7,467 bases of DNA from Nitrososphaerales archaeon TH1920 (GTDB taxonomy: Archaea; Thermoproteota; Nitrososphaeria; Nitrososphaerales; Nitrososphaeraceae): NCBI GenBank assembly GCA_014523495.1, contig JAATVM010000068.1, forward strand, positions 1 to 7,467, read 5' to 3'. Position numbers and translations under genes: made by a program. A model generated the notes under the pieces. The model saw nothing but the letters and a program-made list of their open reading frames with translations. It was not told where the DNA came from and made no database searches. How positions within the stretch are numbered: position 1 is the stretch's first letter; the number at the start of each line of letters is the position of its first letter. This document shows, piece by piece, positions 1-6,410 of the stretch.

Positions 1-29
1 ATGTATTTTTTATGAGTGTATTGCAATGA
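1..29 (+). CDS. Possible 3' end of an upstream trp operon gene (partial)
   Basis: The third reading frame is open from the window edge and ends at a TGA at 27-29, giving the residues VFFMSVLQ. That TGA overlaps the trpB ATG as ATGA, the usual arrangement for translationally coupled genes, so this may be the tail of the preceding tryptophan gene. Eight codons are too few to identify it. The first frame instead ends at a TGA at 13-15, and either could be the true upstream gene, or neither. Confidence 0.3.
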
Positions 30-1231
30 CCAAGTTACAAGATTTTCCAATAGCAGGTAAATATGGAAAATACGGTGGAAAGTATATCCCCGAAACATTG
101 GTTCCAGCAATTACTGAACTTGAAAAAGCATATGAAAAAATAAGAAACGATTCAAATTTTAAGAAGGAATTACACCATTATCTTCAAAATTATGCTGGAA
201 GACCTACGCCACTTTACTTTGCCAAAAATCTGACTGATTATGTCGGGGGTGCCAAGATATTTCTTAAAAGAGAAGATCTTCTACATGGTGGAGCACACAA
301 AATCAATAATTGTCTGGGACAATGCCTCTTGGCCAAGAGAATGGGCAAAAAAAGAATAATTGCAGAAACTGGTGCTGGTCAACACGGCGTTGGAACGGCG
401 ATGGCAGCAGCTGTTTTTGGCTTGAAGGCAGAAATCTACATGGGATCAATAGATATAGAACGACAAAAATTGAATTTATTCAGAATGGAGCTATTGGGTG
501 CAAAAGTACACACTGTAAATTCAGGAACAAAAACATTGAAGGACGCAATAAATGAAGCGTTACGAGATTGGATAACGAATGTCAAAGATACTTACTATTT
601 GATAGGATCAGTAGTAGGTCCACATCCATATCCTATGATTGTAAGAGACTTTCAGAGTGTGATAGGTGAGGAAATTAAATCACAGTTAAAAAACATTACT
701 ACAAGATCACCACATGCTCTAGTCTGTTGTGTTGGTGGGGGTAGTAACGCAATAGGAACTTTCTTCCCATTTTTAGATGATGATAGTGTGTCTTTGTACG
801 GCGTTGAAGCCGGTGGTTTAGGGATTAGAACAGGAAAACATTCAGCTACACTGAAAGTAGGGTCTGAAGGCATACTACACGGAATGAGAACATATCTTCT
901 GCAAGATGAATTTGGACAGATAAATGACACTCATAGTATATCAGCAGGATTGGATTACCCAGCTGTCGGTCCTCAACATGTGCAGCTAAAAGATATTGAG
1001 CGAGCAGAATACGTTACCTGTAGTGACAATGAAGCATTGGATGCTTTTTTTAAGCTTTCAAGGCTGGAAGGAATAATCCCAGCTTTAGAATCATGTCACG
1101 CAGTCTCATATGCAATGAAACTGGCAAAAAAAATGAGAAAAGATCAAAATATCATTGTTACCTTATCCGGAAGAGGTGATAAGGATATAGATCAAGTAAT
1201 AAAGTATAGTAAAAAATACATTGGCAGATGA
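26..1231 (+). CDS. trpB: Tryptophan synthase beta chain (TrpB)
   Basis: TrpB is the cytoplasmic PLP enzyme that condenses indole with L-serine to give L-tryptophan, in an alpha2-beta2 complex with TrpA. The 401 aa match the usual length of about 400. Visible family motifs are the N-terminal GKYGGKYIPETL (about 15-25), GRPTPL (58-63), HKINN with the PLP Schiff-base lysine at K92, ETGAGQHG with the catalytic glutamate at E114, the PLP-phosphate glycine loop GGGSNAIG (237-244) and SGRGDKD near the C-terminus (381-387). The full set of TrpA-contacting motifs and the adjacent trpA indicate the TrpB1 type, not the stand-alone TrpB2. The ATG at 26 fits the family N-terminus; a weak GAGTG at 14-18 could be its ribosome binding site, and a possible ATGA overlap suggests coupling to an upstream gene. 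Confidence 0.97.
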   Translation: MTKLQDFPIAGKYGKYGGKYIPETLVPAITELEKAYEKIRNDSNFKKELHHYLQNYAGRPTPLYFAKNLTDYVGGAKIFLKREDLLHGGAHKINNCLGQCLLAKRMGKKRIIAETGAGQHGVGTAMAAAVFGLKAEIYMGSIDIERQKLNLFRMELLGAKVHTVNSGTKTLKDAINEALRDWITNVKDTYYLIGSVVGPHPYPMIVRDFQSVIGEEIKSQLKNITTRSPHALVCCVGGGSNAIGTFFPFLDDDSVSLYGVEAGGLGIRTGKHSATLKVGSEGILHGMRTYLLQDEFGQINDTHSISAGLDYPAVGPQHVQLKDIERAEYVTCSDNEALDAFFKLSRLEGIIPALESCHAVSYAMKLAKKMRKDQNIIVTLSGRGDKDIDQVIKYSKKYIGR

Positions 1232-1237
1232 AAATAG

Positions 1238-2071
1238 GTGCTTCATTTACAAAATAATAGAATTAAGAAAAAATTCTCTCAATTAAAAATAAGAAAGGAA
1301 AAAGGTCTCATATGTTATGTTATGGGAGGATATCCGGATCCATTAACTAGTGAAAAAATAATTTCATCTATTGTTGATGGTGGCGCTGACATTATGGAAA
1401 TAGGTATTCCATTTTCAGATCCAATTGCAGACGGTCCAATAATTCAAGAAGCTTCATTCAGAGCGTTACAAAATGGAATCAATCCTGACCTTTGTTTGAG
1501 TTTGATAAAAAAAACAAGGCAAAGATATCCAGATCTTCCAATATTGATAATGACATATTCTAATATCCTCCAAAGAAAGGGATTTAAAAAATTCATGAAA
1601 ATGGCAAAGGATGCGGGAACAGATGGGTTTATCTTACCTGATATGACTATTGAAGAATCTAAGGAATATTTAGAATATTCAAAAAAACTTGAATTGGCAA
1701 CTGTCTTTCTTGTCGCACCAAATACCTCAAACGCTAGAATCAAAAAAACACTTGATGTTTCCACGGGTTTTGTTTATGTGGTTTCTGTATATGGTACCAC
1801 TGGAATCAGAAATACTTTTAATAAATACACACTTACTGCGATTAGGAACATAAAAAAATTAAGTTCAAATAGAAATAATATTTCTGTGGGTTTTGGAATA
1901 AGTACTCCAGATCACATAAAGCTTATGTCTAATTGCGGAGCTGATGCTGTTATTGTTGGAAGTGCTATTATTGAAATTATCAATAGAAATAAAGGAGATA
2001 ATATCCGTAGTTTACAAAATAAATTGAAAAAATATGTTAAATCGCTAAAAGATGCGTGCAAAAATAGCTAG
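1238..2071 (+). CDS. trpA: Tryptophan synthase alpha chain (TrpA), GTG start
   Basis: TrpA cleaves indole-3-glycerol phosphate to indole and glyceraldehyde 3-phosphate and passes indole through a tunnel to TrpB. The 277-aa TIM barrel shows CYVMGGYPDP (26-35), the MEIGIPFSDPIADGP block with catalytic E54 and D65 (equivalent to E49 and D60 of the E. coli enzyme), the archaeal-type VVSVYGTTG loop (181-189) and the phosphate-binding VGFGIS (217-222) and IVGSAI (239-244). It begins 6 bases after the trpB stop, so the two are surely co-transcribed. A TAG directly precedes the GTG at 1238, and the next in-frame methionine is residue 29, inside a conserved strand, so GTG is the best start although no strong Shine-Dalgarno is seen. 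It converges with the minus-strand gene ending at 2090. Confidence 0.96.
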   Translation: MLHLQNNRIKKKFSQLKIRKEKGLICYVMGGYPDPLTSEKIISSIVDGGADIMEIGIPFSDPIADGPIIQEASFRALQNGINPDLCLSLIKKTRQRYPDLPILIMTYSNILQRKGFKKFMKMAKDAGTDGFILPDMTIEESKEYLEYSKKLELATVFLVAPNTSNARIKKTLDVSTGFVYVVSVYGTTGIRNTFNKYTLTAIRNIKKLSSNRNNISVGFGISTPDHIKLMSNCGADAVIVGSAIIEIINRNKGDNIRSLQNKLKKYVKSLKDACKNS

Positions 2072-2089
2072 TAATCAAGATGGTCATCA

Positions 2090-2464
2090 TTAAGATGTGA
2101 TAATCCCACTAAAATCTGTTGAAAAGAGCATATTATTTAAACTAACTTGAAATTTCTTACCATGTCTTTCTACAATAATCTCAACATCATCTAATGAATC
2201 AGAAATTTGACCATTTACCAATTTTGTTATAACTACGTGTACGGATTCATGAGATATCAATGCACTCATAAACGCCTCAATTTTTTCAAAATCATTTTTC
2301 TTATTTTTTGCTCCATCTTTTGATTGTACTATGAGCATGTTTTCCCCTTCATAAGTAAAATAGGCGGGTACATCATCTGTTGCACATGAAAAAACAAAAT
2401 CATTAATTGTCATTTTATCTATTTCAAATCTATTATTTTTTCTAAAGGATAAAATATTCTGCAT
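2090..2464 (-). CDS. Small hypothetical protein with HExxH motif, overlapping the metH cobalamin gene
   Basis: I do not recognise this 124-aa family with certainty. It has no signal peptide or membrane segment. Its most striking feature is ALISHESVHVVI (68-79), a helix carrying HESVH (H72, E73, H76), the HExxH pattern of zincin metallopeptidases. Acidic residues follow in SDSLDDVEIIVE (89-99), where E95 or E99 lies about 19-23 residues beyond H76, the spacing of a gluzincin third ligand. The protein is too short for a conventional peptidase, so it may be a minimal zincin, or the motif may be coincidental. The ATG at 2464 overlaps the end of the 840-aa MetH gene by 23 bases, suggesting coupled translation. 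An in-frame TAG at 2477-2479 rules out a longer start; Met18 (2413) is the alternative and would remove the overlap. Confidence 0.75.
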   Translation of the reverse strand: MQNILSFRKNNRFEIDKMTINDFVFSCATDDVPAYFTYEGENMLIVQSKDGAKNKKNDFEKIEAFMSALISHESVHVVITKLVNGQISDSLDDVEIIVERHGKKFQVSLNNMLFSTDFSGIITS

Positions 2465-4964
2465 CCGGATGATGGACTACTATGGCAGCAGTGGAGTATT
2501 CAGGAATTATTTGGCCTGCAGAAGTAAGACTCATACCACAACTAGTCGGATCAATTAGTTTCCATACTAAATAGTGTTGCATAGTATCAGGACAACTTGG
2601 ATATCCCCAGCTATATCTCAAACCTCTATTTTTATCAATATTTAATTCTCTTCTTATTCTATTATGAACCCATTCTGCGAGAGCTTCAGCTGTTTCTACC
2701 GCTAGGCCATGAAGATAATAGGCGTCCGTATAATCGTTATTTGAATTTAGTTCTTCAATTTTTGAAACTGTCTTTTGACCCACTGTGACTGCCTGAAAAG
2801 CAACAATGTCTTGTTTTCCAAAGTAGTCTGTAATACACAGACGTTTTGATTTAGTCGATCTTGGAAATTCGAAACCTACCTCGCCTTGTTTCTCTGATTC
2901 CACTACAAGTTTGTTACCTTGGTTGTGACATTTGAAATAAGAATAAACAACACTTGGTGAGAAGAGTTCCTCCTCAATTACCTTCCTTTTCCATTTTTCC
3001 AATAATTCTTCAGGTTCGCTAATCATTTTAGATGCCGCTTTTCCACGTATACCCCATGAGAGAACAAAAAGAGATTTTTTATTTAAATATTTCCAAACTT
3101 CATTAAGGTTAATTTCTGATGGCGTTAGTTTTATTGTGGTATCTACATGTGACGGAGTTGGGGGATTTATAGGCTTTACTTTACTAATTACAGTATCTAT
3201 ATCGCTCTTTATTTTCATTGTTTTCTTTTCGTCAAATTTATTTATCTTATTGTTCCATTCTTGAATGAATTTATCTCTTTCTGGAGATCTCAATTTGTTC
3301 ATTACATTTAGCCCGTCAAATGCTGTTTTACAGTAGAAAACTCCTGCCTTATACACATCATCTGCCTTCGCAATTCTATTTATGTAATCACTATTTATGG
3401 CTGCACCACCACATAGTGTTGGAATATTGAGATTTAGCTCCTTAGCATTTTCTACAAAATGCTGCATTTGTTTTGAAGTTGAAACTAGCAGTGCTGACAA
3501 TCCCACCGCATCTGCATCTACCTCCTTAATCTTGTCTACGATTTGTTGAATTGGAACTTGTTTACCAAGATCATATACTGTATATCCATTGTTCGAAAAT
3601 ATTGTTTTTACAAGGTTCTTGCCTATGTCATGAACATCACCATATACTGTACATAAAACTAGTTTCCCTTTGCTTACTCCTTGTTTTTTGATCAGATATT
3701 TCTCCAATTCCGATACCGCTGATTTCATACATTCTGCTGATTTTAGTACAAAAGGTAAAATTAGCTCACCTGCCCCGAATTTATCACCGACTTCCTTCAT
3801 TGCAGGGAGCAATACTTCGTTTAAGGTCTCAACTGCTGCTTCATGAGATAGTTCCGGATGTTGCCTTAGCAATGTTTTCTTTTCAATATTTTCCGAGTTA
3901 GTAGTCAATTTTTTTTCAAGTTTGTTGGTAATAGATCCTACCACATCATCTTCAATACCATCCTTGATACGATTTACTATGCGAAAGTAACTACGTTTGT
4001 CAAAATCCCAGTCTTTGTTTATTTCTTCTAACTTTTTCGAATTCTTAGTAACAGTAACATCCTTGCCCTCAAAATAATAAATTAACTCAGAGAGTGCGCT
4101 AGAATGTCTATTAAATATAAGATCCTCTGCAAGCTTGATTTGTTCCTGTGGAATTTCTCCTATTGGTATTATGTCTTTTGCATTAATAATTACCGCATCA
4201 AGTCCTGCTTTTAATGCATGATGTAAAAATACGGAATTGATAATTTTCCTAGCATTAATCGGAAGACCAAAACTAATATTACTCAATCCCAGAGTGGTAA
4301 AACATCCTTCAATTTCCTTTTTGACTAAGGAAATCCCTCTAAGGGTTTCAACTGCAGAATTTGCGTATTCTGGTTCCCCGGTCGCTAGGGTGAAGGTAAG
4401 TACATCAAATATGTATTGCCATGATTTTAATCCATATTGTTTTCCGGTTTCAAAGAGTAACCTTGCAACACTTATTTTATCTTCTGCCGTCTTGGCCATT
4501 CCTTTTGGCCCGATGCACATTGAAATTGATGGAATTCCAAATTTTGCCATGATTGGCGCAAGGGAATGGAATCGTGAGCCATCTCCCTCAAGGTTGATTG
4601 AATTTATGATAGGTCTTCCTGGAATATGATAAACTGCTTCACTGATTACTTTGGGATCGGTTGAATCAATTACCAGAGGTGCATCTATTTCAAGACTTAA
4701 TCTTTTCACCAACTTTTTCATAAATTCTAGTTCGTCGGATCTTTCGGTTGTTGCTACACAGACATCAATACAATGCGCTCCATCGCGTACTTGTTCTCTA
4801 CCAAGCTCTATTAGGCCATCAAAATCATCAGACAAAACTAATCTTTTTGCTTTTTTTGAACCTTGTGTGTTTAAGCGCTCTCCTATTATTAATGGTGGAG
4901 GAATCTGCACCAAATCTACGGCCTTTAACGCTGAGCTAACGCGAGGTACATGTTTTAATTCCAT
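2442..4964 (-). CDS. metH: Methionine synthase, pterin-, cobalamin- and AdoMet-binding part (MetH without the homocysteine domain)
   Basis: This 840-aa protein corresponds to the last three modules of E. coli MetH (1227 aa). Residues about 20-285 form the methyl-pterin-binding barrel (IGERLNTQGS at 27-36, VIDSTDP at 98-104, GLSNISFGLP at 226-235). Residues about 340-425 form the cobalamin cap (FGAGELILPFVLKSA, 396-410). Residues about 432-560 form the B12 Rossmann domain, with GDVHDIG at 442-448 placing the cobalt-ligating histidine at H445, followed by GLSALL and CGGAAIN. Residues about 610-840 form the AdoMet reactivation domain, ending with RGLRYSWGYPSCPD (780-793). It should carry methyl groups from a methyl-pterin to the homocysteine unit encoded 34 bases upstream and repair oxidised cobalamin. 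An in-frame TAA immediately precedes the ATG at 4964, so no longer start exists. No clear Shine-Dalgarno is seen. Confidence 0.95.
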   Translation of the reverse strand: MELKHVPRVSSALKAVDLVQIPPPLIIGERLNTQGSKKAKRLVLSDDFDGLIELGREQVRDGAHCIDVCVATTERSDELEFMKKLVKRLSLEIDAPLVIDSTDPKVISEAVYHIPGRPIINSINLEGDGSRFHSLAPIMAKFGIPSISMCIGPKGMAKTAEDKISVARLLFETGKQYGLKSWQYIFDVLTFTLATGEPEYANSAVETLRGISLVKKEIEGCFTTLGLSNISFGLPINARKIINSVFLHHALKAGLDAVIINAKDIIPIGEIPQEQIKLAEDLIFNRHSSALSELIYYFEGKDVTVTKNSKKLEEINKDWDFDKRSYFRIVNRIKDGIEDDVVGSITNKLEKKLTTNSENIEKKTLLRQHPELSHEAAVETLNEVLLPAMKEVGDKFGAGELILPFVLKSAECMKSAVSELEKYLIKKQGVSKGKLVLCTVYGDVHDIGKNLVKTIFSNNGYTVYDLGKQVPIQQIVDKIKEVDADAVGLSALLVSTSKQMQHFVENAKELNLNIPTLCGGAAINSDYINRIAKADDVYKAGVFYCKTAFDGLNVMNKLRSPERDKFIQEWNNKINKFDEKKTMKIKSDIDTVISKVKPINPPTPSHVDTTIKLTPSEINLNEVWKYLNKKSLFVLSWGIRGKAASKMISEPEELLEKWKRKVIEEELFSPSVVYSYFKCHNQGNKLVVESEKQGEVGFEFPRSTKSKRLCITDYFGKQDIVAFQAVTVGQKTVSKIEELNSNNDYTDAYYLHGLAVETAEALAEWVHNRIRRELNIDKNRGLRYSWGYPSCPDTMQHYLVWKLIDPTSCGMSLTSAGQIIPEYSTAAIVVHHPDAEYFIL

Positions 4965-4998
4965 TTAATTGTTATATTTTCAATTGTTTATTTGTGAA

Positions 4999-5943
4999 TT
5001 ATAAGTTATACGATTTTAATGTATTTTTAAGCTCTCTGATGTGCTCAGGAGTAGTTCCACAACAACCCCCAATCATTCTCACTCTCTTGTATTTGTGCAA
5101 GAACTCTCCAAGATGATGTGACATGTCATTTGAAGTCATCTTGTAAACGGCAGTTCCACCTTCATTAATCGGCATACCCGCATTTGGCATGACAAGAATC
5201 GGCAGTTCGTTTTGTTCATCCAACCATCTTATACTTGACTCCATTTCAGCGGGTCCAGTTGAACAATTCAATCCAAAAACAGAAATTCCCATATCGCTAA
5301 CGGTTGTATATGCTGATTGGATATTTGTACCTAGTAACATCTTACCATATTTGTCCAAAGTTACGTTAGATATTATTGGTATTTTTTTCCCAGTTCTTTT
5401 CATGGCATTAAACGATCCAGTTATCGCAAGTTTAACTTCTAAAATGTCTTGACTTGTTTCTATGAGTAGAACATCGACACCTCCCAATATTAGTCCTTCT
5501 GCTTGTAAATCAAAGGCATCTGTAATTGTATTCAATTTAATATTACCTAGATCAGGATCATTTGAGCTTGGTAGATATCCTGTTGGACCCATCGACCCAA
5601 CTACATATTTTTTTTCATTTGCAAATTCCTTGGTTACATTATTTGCAACTTCTGCTGACAACTTATTTATGGATAGTGTTTTTTCACCAAATCCATATTC
5701 CTGGAGCTTTATTTGGTTACTTCCAAAGGTATTCGTTTCGATACAGTCAGAACCAGCCTCCAAATAACTCTTATGTATGTTTTTAATCCACTCGGGTCTT
5801 GTCAAAACAAGTCCATCGTTGAATCCATCTTTGTTGTCTGGAAAATCTTGTGGCTTTGGTTTGAGTTTTTGTATTTCAGTTCCCATTGCTCCATCAAAAA
5901 GAATTATACGTTTCTCAATTTCATCAAGAAAGGACTTTCCCAT
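4999..5943 (-). CDS. Homocysteine S-methyltransferase unit of the split methionine synthase
   Basis: This 314-aa cytoplasmic protein is a stand-alone homocysteine-binding barrel, equivalent to the first about 350 residues of MetH and related to betaine-homocysteine methyltransferase. It shows DGAMGTEIQ (17-25), the ETNTFGSN strand (69-76), GSMGPTG (116-122) and the three zinc cysteines that activate homocysteine: C227 in GLNCSTGP and C293-C294 in GGCCGTTP. It presumably takes the methyl group from the cobalamin of the 840-aa protein encoded directly downstream, giving methionine. An in-frame TGA at 5950-5952 leaves the ATG at 5943 as the longest start. A TATA box at 5981-5988 would give a leader of about 15 bases. 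The two genes are in different frames and the 34-base gap has several stops, so the split is not a single frameshift error. A betaine- or S-methylmethionine-type enzyme is less likely in this context. Confidence 0.93.
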   Translation of the reverse strand: MGKSFLDEIEKRIILFDGAMGTEIQKLKPKPQDFPDNKDGFNDGLVLTRPEWIKNIHKSYLEAGSDCIETNTFGSNQIKLQEYGFGEKTLSINKLSAEVANNVTKEFANEKKYVVGSMGPTGYLPSSNDPDLGNIKLNTITDAFDLQAEGLILGGVDVLLIETSQDILEVKLAITGSFNAMKRTGKKIPIISNVTLDKYGKMLLGTNIQSAYTTVSDMGISVFGLNCSTGPAEMESSIRWLDEQNELPILVMPNAGMPINEGGTAVYKMTSNDMSHHLGEFLHKYKRVRMIGGCCGTTPEHIRELKNTLKSYNL

Positions 5944-5961
5944 ATTACATCAGGTTGCATA

Positions 5962-5979
5962 AGATAATCAATTTTATCT
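5962..5979. repeat. Short inverted repeat between TATA box and start of the metH unit
   Basis: AGATAA and TTATCT (5962-5967 and 5974-5979) are exact inverted copies around a 6-base spacer. They lie between the TATA box and the expected transcription start of the methionine synthase unit, where a repressor would block initiation. In such AT-rich DNA a 6-base arm can also be chance. Confidence 0.3.
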
Positions 5980-5980
5980 A

Positions 5981-5988
5981 CTTATAAT
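5981..5988 (-). promoter_or_regulatory. TATA box of the split methionine synthase genes
   Basis: Read on the minus strand this is ATTATAAG, an archaeal TATA-like element. It lies about 38 bases ahead of the ATG at 5943, which puts the transcription start near 5957-5960 with a short leader. It is the only good candidate in the 167 bases between this gene and the tRNA. Confidence 0.5.
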
Positions 5989-6081
5989 GTTTGAGAAACT
6001 TTAGAATGAATTAATCGTTTTCTTTTCAATTTAACAATACTTGTCGAGGTATGAGATGATCAAAAATTACGCAGCTAGTTC

Positions 6082-6088
6082 ATATAAG
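6082..6088 (+). promoter_or_regulatory. TATA box of the tRNA-Arg gene
   Basis: The sequence ATATAAG starts 29 bases ahead of the first base of the mature tRNA, the expected distance for an archaeal promoter that starts transcription a few bases before the tRNA 5' end. Confidence 0.6.
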
Positions 6089-6110
6089 GAAATATTATTA
6101 CAACAAATTA

Positions 6111-6185
6111 GGGTCCATAGTTCAGTTTGGATAGAATGGCTGCCTGCGGAGCAGTTGGTCGAGGGTTCAAATCCCCCTGGGCCCA
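6111..6185 (+). tRNA. tRNA-Arg (anticodon GCG)
   Basis: A complete cloverleaf can be folded by hand. The acceptor stem pairs GGGTCCA (6111-6117) with TGGGCCC (6178-6184), with one G-T pair. The D arm carries the G18-G19 pair at 6129-6130 and A20, an arginine identity base. The anticodon stem is GCTGC/GCAGT around the loop CTGCGGA, giving anticodon GCG at 6146-6148, which reads CGC/CGU arginine codons. The T loop is TTCAAAT (6166-6172). The discriminator is A6185. CCA is not encoded and there is no intron. The T stem GAGGG/CCCCC has one A-C mismatch (6162 with 6176), which is unusual but does not break the fold. Confidence 0.95.
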
Positions 6186-6193
6186 GATGTAAA

Positions 6194-6256
6194 TCATATA
6201 ACTCGAATATTAAGGATTAAGATGAGTAAGAGTAACACATGACGAGAGCTACTCAT
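6194..6256 (-). CDS. Possible leaderless 20-aa hydrophobic peptide
   Basis: The minus strand reads ATG at 6256 to TGA at 6194, giving 20 residues rich in leucine and isoleucine (MSSSRHVLLLLILILNIRVI). The ATG lies about 26 bases from the centre of the palindromic TATA element at 6278-6287, exactly where a leaderless archaeal transcript would begin. Transcription would run toward the antisense strand of the tRNA. The ORF is short enough to be chance, and nothing else supports it. Confidence 0.15.
   Translation of the reverse strand: MSSSRHVLLLLILILNIRVI
6222..6256. repeat. Separated inverted repeat downstream of the tRNA
   Basis: ATGAGTA (6222-6228) and TACTCAT (6250-6256) are exact inverted copies separated by 21 bases. 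They could form a loose stem in a transcript from either strand or mark a protein-binding site. No T run follows, so a terminator role is doubtful. Confidence 0.3.
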
Positions 6257-6277
6257 TAGGCGTTGAGCTCGCATAGT

Positions 6278-6287
6278 CTTATATAAG
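6278..6287. promoter_or_regulatory. Palindromic TATA-like element
   Basis: CTTATATAAG is a perfect 10-base palindrome and a strong archaeal TATA match on both strands. On the plus strand it would start a transcript near 6310, where no ORF follows. On the minus strand it would start near 6255, at the ATG of the possible 20-codon ORF. It could also be chance in AT-rich DNA. Confidence 0.35.
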
Positions 6288-6410
6288 TTCTTCTGGGTTT
6301 TCCATTATTTGGAACAATTTTATTAATGCAAAATCATGCGAAATTTCATAATCTCTAGATTCCTTAATTACTATGATTAAGTTCAGTTTACCTAACCCAA
6401 AGTCACCTAG
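6279..6410 (-). other. In-frame open extension after the TAG stop of the ribbon-helix-helix gene
   Basis: After the TAG at 6411-6413 the same frame stays open for 43 codons and then ends at TAA (6279-6281). The translation starts LGDFGLGKLNLIIVIKE and ends with IMENPEELI, and it has a protein-like mix of charged and hydrophobic residues. It may be the remnant of a longer C-terminus lost to a nonsense change, a readthrough extension, or chance. The 178-aa product already ends in a natural-looking beta strand, which argues that the TAG is the normal end. Confidence 0.25.

Larger units (their letters stand above)
6186..6410. other. Spacer between the tRNA and the ribbon-helix-helix gene
   Basis: No conserved gene is recognised in these 225 bases. 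They contain a separated inverted repeat, a palindromic TATA-like element, a possible 20-codon minus-strand ORF and an open continuation of the 178-aa gene's frame, each listed separately. I see no classical hairpin-plus-T-run terminator for either flanking gene; short T runs near 6298-6301 and 6317-6320 could end plus-strand transcription from the tRNA. Confidence 0.5.

Noticed and set aside
652..930. Minus-strand ORF of 92 codons inside trpB
   Set aside because: It lies wholly within a clearly identified TrpB gene and its translation shows no domain; it is a shadow frame.
1322..1324. ATG at residue 29 as the trpA start
   Set aside because: It would remove the first helix and strand (IKKKFSQL and LICYV) that are conserved in TrpA; the GTG at 1238 keeps them.
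2072..2089. Bidirectional terminator between trpA and the convergent 124-aa gene
   Set aside because: The 18-base gap holds no convincing stem or T run on either strand.
4237..4968. Plus-strand ORFs of 63-130 codons opposite the MetH gene
   Set aside because: The minus-strand frame carries recognised pterin-barrel motifs throughout; the plus-strand translations are complements of these with no independent support.
5189..5967. Several plus-strand ORFs opposite the homocysteine methyltransferase gene
   Set aside because: They mirror a gene with intact zinc cysteines and a promoter; no start signal or domain is seen in them.
5944..6000. Cobalamin or S-adenosylmethionine riboswitch ahead of the metH unit
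   Set aside because: The predicted leader is only about 15 bases, far too short for such a riboswitch, and no conserved core is visible.
6219..6270. C/D box guide RNA downstream of the tRNA
   Set aside because: AAGATGA (6219-6225) and ATGACGA (6239-6245) each resemble a C box with one mismatch, but there is no CTGA D box at the required spacing, so the structure is not supported.
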